Shown in pieces: positions 1 to 8,880 of a stretch of 64,000 nucleotides of DNA. The notes below the pieces were generated by a model. That model saw nothing but the letters and a program-made list of their open reading frames with translations, searched no databases and had not been told where the DNA came from. Source of the stretch: G963667915 sp965197385 (GTDB lineage Bacteria > Acidobacteriota > Vicinamibacteria > Vicinamibacterales > UBA823); assembly GCA_965197385.1 (NCBI GenBank), contig CBDANA010000006.1, positions 1-64,000 on the forward strand, given 5' to 3'. The position numbers and the translations under genes were made by a program. How positions within the stretch are numbered: position 1 is the first letter of the stretch; each line of letters starts with the position of its first letter.

Positions 1-328
1 GCGGCTTGTCCAAGCCCTGGCTCCAGTCGGTCAGCCGCCGGGCGAGCTCACGCGCCTCCTCGTAGTAGCGTGACCAGGCCACCGCCTGGCGGCAGCGGCG
101 CAACCGTTCGGCGCGCTTCGGGGATCGGGCCTGCTCGCGCTTGAGCGCCTGCGTCGCCCGACGCTGGCTGTCGACCCGCGCCGAGCCGAAGAACACGACC
201 GTGTCCTCGATCTGCTTTTCCTCGAATCGCTTCAGCGGCTCGAGATACTCCGACAGGATGCGGAGCGGGCGCCCTTCGTCACTCGCCAGAAACTCCGGCA
301 TGAGATAGGCGGGGCGTGGCTCGGCCAT
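1..328 (-). CDS. LOG family protein (TIGR00730-type nucleotide nucleosidase), 5' part
   Basis: The first 109 codons of a gene that runs off the left edge. The N-terminus reads MAEPRPAYLMPEFL, then a segment containing PLKRFEEKQIEDTVVFFGSAR. That is the opening of long LOG (Lonely Guy-like, formerly 'lysine decarboxylase') proteins, which hydrolyse nucleoside 5'-monophosphates to a base and ribose 5-phosphate. FFGSAR is the first strand of the Rossmann fold. The PGGxGTxxE active site would lie beyond the window. The ATG at 326-328 is the natural start. The IS5-type element begins only about 30 bp upstream, so it probably separates this gene from its native promoter. The family is clear; substrate and full length cannot be judged. 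Confidence 0.8.
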   Translation of the reverse strand, partial: MAEPRPAYLMPEFLASDEGRPLRILSEYLEPLKRFEEKQIEDTVVFFGSARVDSQRRATQALKREQARSPKRAERLRRCRQAVAWSRYYEEARELARRLTDWSQGLDKP

Positions 329-354
329 ATGCCAGCACTCTATCATTCGCAGCC

Positions 355-1657
355 CTAGCAGGCTGCTGAAAAAGTCCATGGAATGGGATCGACAGATCGA
401 TCCCGGCGTACTCCCATGCTCCCAATATTGCTGAAGGGAGCCACCTCATGCGCGGACACGATGAGCAGACCCATCACATGTTCAGTTACCGGTCGCCGGA
501 ACAGCGCGTGCCGGCCGATCCTCCGCTCCGCGCGGTCCGCGCGCTGACGGATCGCGCGCTGAAGACGATGTCGCGCAGGTTCGCCGGCCTGTACGCCAAG
601 ACGGGACGTCCGTCGATCCCGCCTGAGCCATTGTTGCGGGCCCTGTTGCTGCAGGTGCTGTACACGATCCGGAGCGAACGGCTGCTGCTGGAAGAGCTCA
701 ACGACAACCTGCTGTTCCGCTGGTTCGTCGGCTTGCATATGGACGACCCGGTCTGGCATCCCACGACGTTTACCAAGAATCGTGACCGGCTGCTGGCGGG
801 AGATGGCGCGGCCGCCTTCGTTGATGCGGTCCAGGCCCACGCCCGGGCGGCCGGTCTGCTCTCGGACGAGCATTTCACGGTGGACGGGACGCAGTTGGAA
901 GCCTGGGCCAGCCTGAAGAGCTTCCGATGCCGGGACGCCGCGCCGCGCGCGCCCCCCGATGACCCCGGGAATCCCACGGTCGACTTCCACGGCGAGCGGC
1001 GGCGCAACGACACGCACCAGTCGACGACTGATCCGGCGGCGATGCTGCATCGGAAGGGCCAAGGGAAGGAGGCGAAGCTGGCGTCTCTGGGCCACGTGCT
1101 GTTGGATAATCGGCAGGGGCTCGTCGCCAACGTCTGTGCGACCCACGCGACGGGGACCGCCGAACGCGAGGCGGCGGCACTGTTGCTGGAGGCCAGCGCG
1201 CCGCCGGGCAGCACGGTCGGAGCAGACAAGGGCTACGATGTGGCGAGCTTCGTCGCCGATGTCCGCGTCCGGGACGTCACGCCCCACGTGGCGCAGAAGG
1301 TCCGCTGGCGGGCGATTGATGGTCGGCCCACCCGGCATGCGGGTTCTCACGTGAGTCAGCGGAAACGAAAACTCGTGGAACAGGTCTTTGGGTGGAGGCA
1401 GACCGTCGGTGGTTTGCGCAAGCTCCGGCCTCGCGGCGTCCCACTCGTCGAGTGGCAGCTCACTTTCGCCGCCACGGCCTATAACTTGGTCCGCCTGCGG
1501 AATCTGGAGGCGACGTGTCCCTGATCGCCGGCCGCGCGTGTCGCCGGCCCCCTCATCGGGGTCAGCGCACACCCGTGCGCACGGTCGTCGGGCGGTCGTT
1601 ACCCGCATGATGCTTAAGAAAACAGCCCGATACCCGGGTTCTTCAGCAGCCTGCTAG
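355..1657 (+). mobile_element. IS5-type insertion sequence, complete
   Basis: The element spans about 359-1653. Its ends read CAGGCTGCTGAA inward on both sides (12 bp identical, 14 of 16 when extended). It is flanked by CTAG at 355-358 and again at 1654-1657, which fits the 4-bp YTAR target duplication of the IS5 group. CTAG is its own reverse complement, so the duplication is formally ambiguous. A single transposase gene fills the element. Length about 1.3 kb is normal for the family. It sits in the upstream region of the LOG-family gene. Both ends and the reading frame look intact, so it may be active. Confidence 0.85.
448..1524 (+). CDS. IS5 family transposase
   Basis: A 358-residue DDE transposase. 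The N-terminal half carries the family helix region (RRFAGLYAKTGRPSIPPEPL). The catalytic acids are likely D in FTVDGTQLEAWAS, D in VGADKGYDV and E in KRKLVEQVFGWRQ, in the expected order and spacing. Start at the ATG of MRGHDEQ, which follows GGGAG about 9 bases upstream; a second in-frame ATG (MFSYRS) lies ten codons later. It is the only gene in the element bounded by the CAGGCTGCTGAA repeats. No frameshift or internal stop is seen. Confidence 0.9.
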   Translation: MRGHDEQTHHMFSYRSPEQRVPADPPLRAVRALTDRALKTMSRRFAGLYAKTGRPSIPPEPLLRALLLQVLYTIRSERLLLEELNDNLLFRWFVGLHMDDPVWHPTTFTKNRDRLLAGDGAAAFVDAVQAHARAAGLLSDEHFTVDGTQLEAWASLKSFRCRDAAPRAPPDDPGNPTVDFHGERRRNDTHQSTTDPAAMLHRKGQGKEAKLASLGHVLLDNRQGLVANVCATHATGTAEREAAALLLEASAPPGSTVGADKGYDVASFVADVRVRDVTPHVAQKVRWRAIDGRPTRHAGSHVSQRKRKLVEQVFGWRQTVGGLRKLRPRGVPLVEWQLTFAATAYNLVRLRNLEATCP

Positions 1658-1841
1658 AGCCTGGGGTGAGACAACCTGGCATGCAGGGGCGTGCAACGCT
1701 GTGAGCAGCCTTTGACTCCGCGCATCCGAGCCGGTACCATCGGGCGCTTGCGCCGGTCCACGGACGCCCCGTCCAAACTGAACCGGCCGCGCTCGACCGG
1801 ACGATGAAGCCACTCGATCTCACTCGCGCTCGCCATCTCCG

Positions 1842-2038
1842 CCGCGTGGCGACAATTCCTGAATCCGTACGGCACTAGCGTTGCCGTGGACGGTCGGGGC
1901 GTCCACGGCGGTGGTATCGAGTGGACGATCAAGGACGGCGTGCCGTATCACGTGCCAACCTTGATGGCAGAGGTCCGCGACATGGTCAATGAGGCGCGCG
2001 CCGCCGAACGCGGCCGGGTCACAGCCGGACAGCCCTAG
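1842..2038 (+). pseudogene. Amidohydrolase family, C-terminal remnant
   Basis: An open stretch of about 65 codons without its own start, ending at the TAG at 2036-2038. It reads AAWRQFLNPYG, then VHGGGIEWTIKDG, then VPYHVPTLMAEVRDM. From memory of the family this matches the last residues of imidazolonepropionase-like amidohydrolases. The catalytic barrel is missing entirely, so this is a gene tail, perhaps cut off when the neighbouring IS arrived or by a deletion. From 1658 to 1841 I see no recognisable gene. The stop codon is part of CTAGCAG, as in several other genes here. Confidence 0.65.
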
Positions 2039-2051
2039 CAGTGACGGATCG

Positions 2052-3812
2052 ATGGCGACAATCGAAGATTATTCAGCGGCGCACGAGGAACTGATCACGG
2101 CGACACCCAGTCGCGTGCTGGCGGCGTTTTTCGAGCCGACGGCGCTGGCGGCCTGGTGGCTCACCAGCCGTTCTGTCACGGTGCCGCAGCCGTTGGGAGT
2201 CTACGCGGTGGAATGGGAACCGACGCGGTTCCGCGACGACATTCTCGGTCCGCTCGGCGGCGCGTTTCACGGCACCGTCATGGAACATCGCAAGGACCGG
2301 GAATTCTTCGTGGCCGATGCCTATTGGCTACCCCCCGAAGGGCCGCCGCTGGGCCCGATGGCGCTGGAGGTGACCTGCCAGATCGAGGGGCCGGCCACGA
2401 GGGTCCGGGTACGCCAAAGCGGCTGCGGCACCGGCGCGCGCTGGGAGCGGTACTTCAGCGTCATCGATCCGGGCTGGATGACGTCACTGCGCTCGCTCAA
2501 GACCTACATCGAAGCAGGACCGGCGCGTGCGCTGGAAAACGCGCGCGGACAAGAAAGTCATGGCCCGTATCCGCCGGCTGGAGCGACCCACCGCCGCCCG
2601 CCGGGCACGGCGGAAATCGTAGTCGGAGGGTCGATGCCCGCAGACGTCATCGTCATCGGTGGCGGCGTCATCGGATCCAGCATCGCCTACCATCTGCTCG
2701 ACGACGGATTCGCGGGACGCGTGATCGTCGTCGAGCGCGACCCGACATACGCCCGCGCGTCGTCGAACCTGGCGATGGGCGGCATCCGCCAGCAGTTCTC
2801 CTCCGCGCTCAACATCCAGCTGGCCCAGTTCAGCATCGCATTCTACGCAACGTTCGACCGCCGCTTCGGATTAAGGGGCGCCGCCGTGGCAGCGTTCCGG
2901 CAACGCGGCTATCTCTTTCTGGTCGACGCCAGCAACCGCGATCGGTTCGACGCCAGGTTCGAGCGTCAGCGGTCGTTGGGCGCCCGACTCTCGCGACTCT
3001 CGACCGCCGACATGGCGCGGCGAATCCCGGGCCTGGTCCTCGACGACATCGAATTCGGAATCCTGGGACCGGACGACGGGTATGCCAATCCCACAGCGGT
3101 CCTGCACGGGTTCAGACACGCGGCCCAATCGGCGGGAGCCGAGTTCGTGGCGGCAGAGGTCACGGCCTTGCGCCGCAACGGGCACCGAGTTCACGGTGTG
3201 GTCTTGAACGGCGACGAGGCGATCGACGGCGCGATCGTCGTCAACGCGGCCGGCCCGTACGCCGCGCGCATCGCGACGATGGCCGACCTGGACCTCCCCG
3301 TGCGGCCAGTTCGTCAGCATCTGTTCCGCGCGTATCTGCAGGCGAACGCCCCGGAACGGCACCCGATGATCGTCGACCCGTCCGGCGTGCACTGGCGCCA
3401 GGAGGATCCGGTCGCCCCGGGTGATCCCGACCGGATCATCGTGGCCTGCACGAAACTGGACGAGCCCACGGGCGAGAACTTCGCGTGCGATCACAGTCGA
3501 TGGGAACAGGAGTTCCTTCCGCCCCTGCGACGGCGTCTACCCGCGCATGGCGAGTACTCACGCGTGGAAGGATGGAGTGGCCTGTACGAGATGACGCCGG
3601 ATCACAATCCGGTGATCGGCCAGCATCCCGACCGCCCCGGCCTCCTCTTCGCCAACGGCTTCAGCGGCCACGGCCTGATGATGGCCCCGGCCACTGGAAA
3701 AGCGGTGTCGGAGCTGGTGCGTCTTGGCCGCTGCGAGACGTTCGACCTCACGCCGTTGCGCCTCACCCGCTTCGACGACGACCAACTCTTCTGGGATGAA
3801 GCGATGATCTGA
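2052..3812 (+). CDS. SRPBCC (AHSA1-like) domain read in frame with an FAD-dependent oxidoreductase (DAO family)
   Basis: One uninterrupted frame holds two domains. Residues about 1-175 form an SRPBCC/AHSA1-type domain (TPSRVLAAFFEPTALAAWW near the start, a tryptophan-rich C-terminal helix). From about residue 195 a glycine-rich FAD motif (VIVIGGGVIGSSIAYHLL) opens a complete 392-residue DAO-family oxidoreductase resembling sarcosine or dimethylglycine oxidases, with a C-terminal NGFSGHGLMMAPATGKAVSEL. The linker is proline- and arginine-rich and looks noncoding. The second domain also has its own ATG at 2634 behind a GGAGG. I therefore think these were two genes and that the lack of a stop may be accidental. 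The oxidised substrate is unknown; sarcosine-like amines are a guess from the family. Confidence 0.75.
   Translation: MATIEDYSAAHEELITATPSRVLAAFFEPTALAAWWLTSRSVTVPQPLGVYAVEWEPTRFRDDILGPLGGAFHGTVMEHRKDREFFVADAYWLPPEGPPLGPMALEVTCQIEGPATRVRVRQSGCGTGARWERYFSVIDPGWMTSLRSLKTYIEAGPARALENARGQESHGPYPPAGATHRRPPGTAEIVVGGSMPADVIVIGGGVIGSSIAYHLLDDGFAGRVIVVERDPTYARASSNLAMGGIRQQFSSALNIQLAQFSIAFYATFDRRFGLRGAAVAAFRQRGYLFLVDASNRDRFDARFERQRSLGARLSRLSTADMARRIPGLVLDDIEFGILGPDDGYANPTAVLHGFRHAAQSAGAEFVAAEVTALRRNGHRVHGVVLNGDEAIDGAIVVNAAGPYAARIATMADLDLPVRPVRQHLFRAYLQANAPERHPMIVDPSGVHWRQEDPVAPGDPDRIIVACTKLDEPTGENFACDHSRWEQEFLPPLRRRLPAHGEYSRVEGWSGLYEMTPDHNPVIGQHPDRPGLLFANGFSGHGLMMAPATGKAVSELVRLGRCETFDLTPLRLTRFDDDQLFWDEAMI
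2625..2629 (+). promoter_or_regulatory. Internal Shine-Dalgarno GGAGG before ATG 2634
   Basis: GGAGG lies 4 bases before the ATG that begins MPADVIVIGGG, exactly where a DAO-family protein should start. This supports separate initiation of the oxidoreductase even though the upstream SRPBCC frame reads into it without a stop. Confidence 0.6.
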
Positions 3813-3823
3813 CCGGACCGTCG

Positions 3824-5242
3824 TCAGCCGTCGCCACCGACCCGACGCAGCGTCAGAAAATTGGCGTCGTCCCGCGTCAGCTCACCATGGACCCGGACGA
3901 AGACGACCACCGCACCAGCCGCGAGGTGCCCGTCGGCGACGAGCCGCCGCTCGACGGTGCCGCGGTCGTCGTTGATGTCTCCCACGAGCGCGGCTACAAT
4001 CGGCCTGACCCCCCATCGCAACGTCAAGCGCCGCGCCACGGCTTCACGATTGGCCGCCGCGTAGATGATGGAATGAGGCCGCAGCGTGGAGAGCAGCTCG
4101 GCCGTATGACCCGCCCGCGTGATGGCCACAATCGCCTCGGCGCCGCTGCGTGTCGCCAGCGTCACGGCAGCTTCGCACAGCGCATTGTCATGGCGGCGCC
4201 CCTCGCTGACCGGCGGTGGCGGCCCCGGCGAGAGACGTTCCGCCTCGCGAATGATCGCGTCGAGCGTCTTCACACAGGTCGCCGGGTGGCGGCCGATGGC
4301 TGTTTCGCCAGCCAGCATGATGGCGTCGACCCCTTCGTCGACGGCTGTCGCGGCGTCACCGACCTCGGCGCGCGTCGGCCGCAGCTCGTGACGCATCGAC
4401 TCGAGCACTTGAGTCGCGACGACCACGGGGACGCCACGTGATCGAGCGGCACGGACAATTGTCTTCTGCACGCCTGGCACCCGTTCCAACGGCATTTCGA
4501 GCCCTAGATCTCCCCTGGCCACCATGACCCCGTCCGACACCTCAAGAATCGACTCGAGGTTCTCGACTGCCTGCGGGCGTTCGATCTTCGCGATCAACGG
4601 AATGTCTGGCCGACCTGCCTCGACTGCGAGACGGCGGGCTCCTCTCAGGTCATCGGCCGACTGCACGAAGCTGATCGCCACGATGTCGACACCCAGATCG
4701 AGGCCGAACGCCAGGTCCGCAGTATCCTTTGCCGTCAGTGCGGAATCGGGCAGCGTGACGCCTGGCGCGGTGATTCCTTTGTGCTCGCCGAGGGTGCCAC
4801 CGGCAATCACGTGGGCCATGAGCTCGACACCGTCCGATTCGTCGACTTCGAGCTCGATTCGCCCGTCATCGAGCAGCAATCGGTCGCCGGCGCGGACCGA
4901 CGCCGCCAAGCCGCCGTACTGCACCGACAGCCGGTCATGAGTTCCGGCAAAATCTCCGGTGGCGATCCGAATCGCCTGACCCTCTCGGAGCGTCAGTGCC
5001 ACCCCGTCGACGAGCGTGCCCGTCCGAATCTTCGGCCCGCTCAGGTCTTGCATGATCGCGACCACGCGGCCAGCCCGCGTCGCCGCGGCCCGCACGACGG
5101 CGCACATCTGGGCATGGTCGTCCTGAGATCCGTGTGAAAAGTTCAGGCGAATGATGTCGGTACCTGCGTCGATCAACCCCTGGACAACATCAGCCTGGCG
5201 GCTCGCCGGCCCGAGCGTGGCGATAATCTTGGTGTGGCGCAC
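3824..5242 (-). CDS. pyk: Pyruvate kinase
   Basis: 472 residues, the usual length. Converts phosphoenolpyruvate and ADP to pyruvate and ATP, the last step of glycolysis. It opens MRHTKIIATLGPAS, has RLNFSHG at residues 32-38, the signature IPLIAKIERPQAVENL around the catalytic lysine near 217, and DAIMLAGETAIG near 320. The B domain and the C-terminal allosteric domain are both present. Start is GTG at 5240-5242. The gene converges with the oxidoreductase (12 bp apart). A group II intron in the same orientation lies in its leader, 73 bp upstream, and could affect its expression. The DNA around the start codon (5234-5247) is identical to 14 nt across the intron's 5' splice junction. Confidence 0.95.
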   Translation of the reverse strand: MRHTKIIATLGPASRQADVVQGLIDAGTDIIRLNFSHGSQDDHAQMCAVVRAAATRAGRVVAIMQDLSGPKIRTGTLVDGVALTLREGQAIRIATGDFAGTHDRLSVQYGGLAASVRAGDRLLLDDGRIELEVDESDGVELMAHVIAGGTLGEHKGITAPGVTLPDSALTAKDTADLAFGLDLGVDIVAISFVQSADDLRGARRLAVEAGRPDIPLIAKIERPQAVENLESILEVSDGVMVARGDLGLEMPLERVPGVQKTIVRAARSRGVPVVVATQVLESMRHELRPTRAEVGDAATAVDEGVDAIMLAGETAIGRHPATCVKTLDAIIREAERLSPGPPPPVSEGRRHDNALCEAAVTLATRSGAEAIVAITRAGHTAELLSTLRPHSIIYAAANREAVARRLTLRWGVRPIVAALVGDINDDRGTVERRLVADGHLAAGAVVVFVRVHGELTRDDANFLTLRRVGGDG

Positions 5243-5274
5243 GGTATCGTCAGGTTACCGTACACCGCGGCCCG

Positions 5275-5314
5275 CGATGCCTGACGAGCTTGCGCGAACG
5301 TCAACCAGGCATCG
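5275..5314 (-). other. Hairpin in the pyk leader directly abutting the group II intron 3' end
   Basis: CGATGCCTG (5275-5283) and CAGGCATCG (5306-5314) form a perfect 9-bp inverted repeat with a 22-nt loop. One arm ends exactly at the inferred intron 3' boundary (5315/5314). Some group II introns insert next to hairpins, so it may have marked the target. It could also act in the pyk leader. No T-run follows. Confidence 0.5.
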
Positions 5315-5432
5315 GTAGAGTCGAGGACGGGCGCGGGCGCGGTAGGCCTGGGGAGTCGCAGTAGCCGGCGGCTTTCGCAGAACGCCGGTGCCTCAATCCA
5401 GGCCATGGCGCCGTTTCCCGTCCCCGCTCATC

Positions 5433-5466
<34 letters not shown>

Positions 5467-5481
5467 CCGACTGGTTTCACA

Positions 5482-6697
5482 TCAAGACACACGCACCACG
5501 CCACGAGGCAGCGCACGCAGCCGCAGGACTCCGAGTGACCCGAAGACCTGCTCAGCGGCGAAGCGCCGGGTGCCGCGCGTCGGCACCTTGTGGCGTCGGC
5601 TGAGGAAGTGCCGCACGGCTTGGTAGACGTAGTGGTCAACCGCGCGATAGACCGGCGCCCGCGTGCCGTAGCTGAAATACATCCCCCAGCCACGGAGCAG
5701 GCGGTTGAGCCCATCGCCCACCTCGGCCCACGGGCCCTGATTCCCAGGGCGCAGCCGCGCACGCACGGCGGCTTTGACCCGCTGGACGCTCTTGGTCGAC
5801 GGCGCTGCGACCAGATACCAGCGGCCATTCGACCGGTACCGTCGCCACCCAAAGGTATAGCCCAGAAAGTCGAATGCCTCGCGATGCGCGTGTCGGACAC
5901 ACGTTTTGGTGTCGTTCAGGGTCAGCTTCAGGTGGCCCATCGCCCACCGGGTCCACGCCAGCGCTTCCGTGGCGTGCCCACGGCTGAGGATGACAAAGTC
6001 ATCCGCGTAGTTGATGAGCCGCGCCTGAAACTGGTCGCCCTTCCCGCGAGTTCGCCAGACCCGAAGAAAGCGATGCCTGTAAATATTGGCGAGGAGCGGA
6101 CTGGTGACCCCGCCTTGCGGCGTGCCTCGTGTGGTCCGTTTCCCGCCACTCATGCGTCGCCGACCTCGCGCATCCCGCTCCTCGACCGGCACCTTCAGCC
6201 AGTTTTTGAGGAGCCGCAACATCGCCCCGTCGGCCACACGGCGCGCGACGTTCTGCAGCAGCTCCTGATGCGGGATCGTGTCGAAATACTTCGACAGGTC
6301 CGCGTCCACCACCTCGGTGTAGCCCGCGCACAGCGCGCGATGCACCTCCTGGACCGCTGCCTGGGCGCTTCGGTTCGGCCGATAGCCATACGCACTGGCT
6401 TCGAACCCCGCCTCAAAGACCGGTTCCAGCACCAGCTTGGTGGTGGTTTGCACCACCAGGTCCCGAATCGTCGGAACCCCCAGTGGTCGCTCCCCCCCCG
6501 CCCGGCTTGGGAAGTAGAACCCGGCGCACCGGGTTCGGTCGATACGTCTTCGCCTGCAGCGTCCTCCTCAGGTCCGCCAGCCACGCTTCCACGCCTGCTG
6601 CCTCGATGTCAGCGAAGGCAACCCCATCGACCCCCGGTGCCCCCGCCGCCGCGCGGGAGAGGCGATAGGCGTGCGCCAGGATGTCTTCGCGATGCAC
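5482..6697 (-). pseudogene. ltrA: Group II intron reverse transcriptase/maturase, frameshifted
   Basis: The N-terminal part reads HREDILAHAYRLSRAAAGAPGVDG and runs to VLLPKPGGG. The frame then shifts at a run of eight C on the plus strand (6492-6499). One base fewer would restore GGGERPLGVPTIRDLVVQTTT and join the rest. The remainder is intact: RT blocks with INYADDFVILS (catalytic YADD), a domain X/maturase region, and a C-terminus ending GVLRLRALPRGVVRVS, with no endonuclease domain. The frame stays open upstream to about 6790, so the true start is uncertain; GTG at 6697 is one choice. Homopolymer position means a sequencing error is as likely as a real mutation. Confidence 0.8.
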
Positions 6698-7316
6698 CTT
6701 GTCATACAGGGCATAGAAGCGAAACCGCGGGGCTTGCTTCGCCTTGATGTAGAGTTTCCGCTGGAGCCGCCGAACACGATCAAGAGTCCGTCAGGCTCAC
6801 GCCAATCCCCCAGTCCTTGGCTCGGTAGGAAGCACCCAGAAGTGAGGCCCCTTCCCTCCCCCGGCATTACCCGGGTTCCGCAGTACTATGGGCCTCTCCG
6901 ACGCCCACGCCGGCCGGCCCCCGAGGGGCCGTTGCGCATCGCGACCGCGCACCGCACATGGGCCTCCCACGTTGCCCGGAGCACCGTGCGCACGTGCCGT
7001 TCCCACTACCCCGGTGGACTCCACACCTTGCGTCGGTTGCTGCGGGCGTGGATGACAGCCTTCCCCGGTATACCGGCGGGTCGGCGTCCACATTGGTACT
7101 TTCGAGGCCTGCTCAGGATTCACTCGCGTTACGGCCCGTGAACTTGCTAACCTCCCCGAAGGAGGCATTGTCCCTGCCGCTTCGGCGGTCGCCCGCCGGG
7201 CAGGCAGCTACTGCGTCGAATCGACAATTACGCAGGTGGATCTTTCATCCACTGGTCCTCCGCGCCTTTCGTGGCGCACGGTATACTCCCCCCCGACTGG
7301 CTCTCCAGAGAACGCG

Positions 7317-7505
7317 ATGCGACAAGACGAGTGGGCGGCGGCAATCAAAGCGGATGCGGTGCGCCGGGGTCTGCCAGAACTCGCTCCCTTGCTCGACGGC
7401 TTGATCAAAGCCGCCCAGGTACTCAGGGATGCCGACTGGAACGCGTCCGCCGATCGGACTGCCCAGGCGGAACCCGACTCACTGCGGGGCGGGCGTGACC
7501 GCTGA
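7317..7505 (+). CDS. Small protein upstream of amidase, possibly GatC/AtzG-like
   Basis: 62 residues starting MRQDEWAAAIKADAVRRG, mostly helical by composition, ending in an acidic and arginine-rich tail. Its stop overlaps the GTG start of the amidase (7495), so the two are translationally coupled. Small helical partners of the GatC/AtzG type sit in this position beside many amidase-signature enzymes and stabilise them. The segment LPELAPLLDGLIKAAQVLRD fits such a role loosely. I do not recognise it by sequence, so the GatC-like role is inference from size and position. The group II intron ends 38 bp upstream on the other strand. Confidence 0.55.
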   Translation: MRQDEWAAAIKADAVRRGLPELAPLLDGLIKAAQVLRDADWNASADRTAQAEPDSLRGGRDR

Positions 7506-8844
7506 CGTCAGCGAGCTGACGATCGACGAATTAGCGCCGATGATCGAAGGCCAATCGCTCTCGGCGCGCGAGCTGACCGACGCCTGCCTCCAACGAATCG
7601 ACGAACGTGACGGAGAGATCAACGCGTTCATCACCGTCGACGCGGCAGGCGCCCGCGCCGCCGCCGCCCATGCGGATGACGATACGGCGGCTGGGCGGTA
7701 TCGCGGGCCGCTCCATGGGATCCCGATCTCCGTAAAGGATCTGATCGACGTTGTCGGCATGCCGACCACGGCGGCCTCGAAGGTCCGTCCGCGCGACGCC
7801 GCCACCCGCGACGCCAGGGTCGTCAGGGCCCTGAAGACCGCCGGCGCGGTCATCCTCGGAAAGTGCAACCTCCACGAATTCGCGTTTGGTACAACGGGCG
7901 AGGATTCCGCGTTCGGACCGACCCGGAACCCGCACGACACGGATCGCTCTCCGGGCGGCTCGAGCGGTGGCTCGGCCGCAGCCGTCGCAACCGGGATGGG
8001 CGTCGGCTCGATCGGGACCGACACCGGCGGATCGATCCGAATCCCGTCGGCCGCGTGCGGAACCGTCGGGCTGAAACCGGGCTACGGAGAACTGTCGGTC
8101 GACGGCATCGTGCCACTGAGCGGCTCGCTCGATCATGTCGGCCCGCTGTGCCGGAGTGTGCGCGACGTCTGGGTGGTATACCGATCCATGGCCGGCGAGG
8201 CCTGTCCGGCGCGGTTGGACCCGGTCTCGACCGCTCGGCTGCGCCTCGCCATACCGCGCGGGTACTTCCTCGATCACGTCGACCCGAGCGTGCGAGCCAC
8301 GTTCGATGCCGCGCTCGAGCGACTGCGGGCATCCGGCACGAGCGTCAACGACGTCAGCATCGCACATGCGGACCAGATTACGGCGATCTACCTCCACATC
8401 GTGCTCTCCGAAGGCATGGCCTACCACGCGCGCACGCTGCACTCGCGGCCCGCCGACTACACGCCCGGCGTCCGCCTGCGGCTGGAGATGGGCCGGTACG
8501 TACTGGCCGAGGACTACCTCCGGGCGCAGCGTGGTCGGGAGATCTTGCGGCACGAAGTCGATGCGGCGTTGGATGGCTGCGACGCCCTCGTGCTGCCGAC
8601 GCTGGCCATTCCGGCGCCACGGCTCGGCAGCGACGAAATCGAAGTCGATGGTCTGATCGATTCCGTCCGCGGCGTGACGCTGCGTCTGACGCAGGCGTTC
8701 AACCTGACGGGGCACCCGGCCGTGTCGCTGCCGTGCGGCACGACGCCTGACGGGCTGCCGTGCGGCCTGCAACTGATTGGGCACGCCGGGCGGACGGGGG
8801 AGCTGCTTCGCGTCGCACTCGCCGTCGAGGCGCACATTCGGTAG
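7495..8844 (+). CDS. Amidase signature enzyme (GatA-like amidase)
   Basis: 449 residues of the amidase signature family. The Ser-cisSer-Lys triad is visible: Lys in ISVKDLID, the cis-Ser in PGGSSGGSAAAVATG, and the nucleophile Ser in GTDTGGSIRIPSAACG. Such enzymes hydrolyse or transfer amide nitrogen. True GatA belongs to the Glu-tRNA(Gln) amidotransferase with GatB, but no gatB lies nearby, so a stand-alone catabolic amidase is more likely. The GTG start overlaps the preceding small gene and no other start fits the alignment better. An alpha/beta hydrolase follows 36 bp later in the same direction. Confidence 0.88.
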   Translation: MTADVSELTIDELAPMIEGQSLSARELTDACLQRIDERDGEINAFITVDAAGARAAAAHADDDTAAGRYRGPLHGIPISVKDLIDVVGMPTTAASKVRPRDAATRDARVVRALKTAGAVILGKCNLHEFAFGTTGEDSAFGPTRNPHDTDRSPGGSSGGSAAAVATGMGVGSIGTDTGGSIRIPSAACGTVGLKPGYGELSVDGIVPLSGSLDHVGPLCRSVRDVWVVYRSMAGEACPARLDPVSTARLRLAIPRGYFLDHVDPSVRATFDAALERLRASGTSVNDVSIAHADQITAIYLHIVLSEGMAYHARTLHSRPADYTPGVRLRLEMGRYVLAEDYLRAQRGREILRHEVDAALDGCDALVLPTLAIPAPRLGSDEIEVDGLIDSVRGVTLRLTQAFNLTGHPAVSLPCGTTPDGLPCGLQLIGHAGRTGELLRVALAVEAHIR

Positions 8845-8880
8845 CCGACGAAACATTCGGCGTCGACTCTTCCCCAGACC

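Noticed and set aside
5482..6697. Retron or diversity-generating reverse transcriptase
   Set aside because: The domain V hairpin, GTGCG 5' end and maturase region show a group II intron; there are no template/variable repeats or msr-msd.
7495..8844. Assignment as GatA of the tRNA amidotransferase
   Set aside because: No gatB or clear gatC is adjacent, and asnS (a direct asparagine route) is present, so a general amidase is the safer call.
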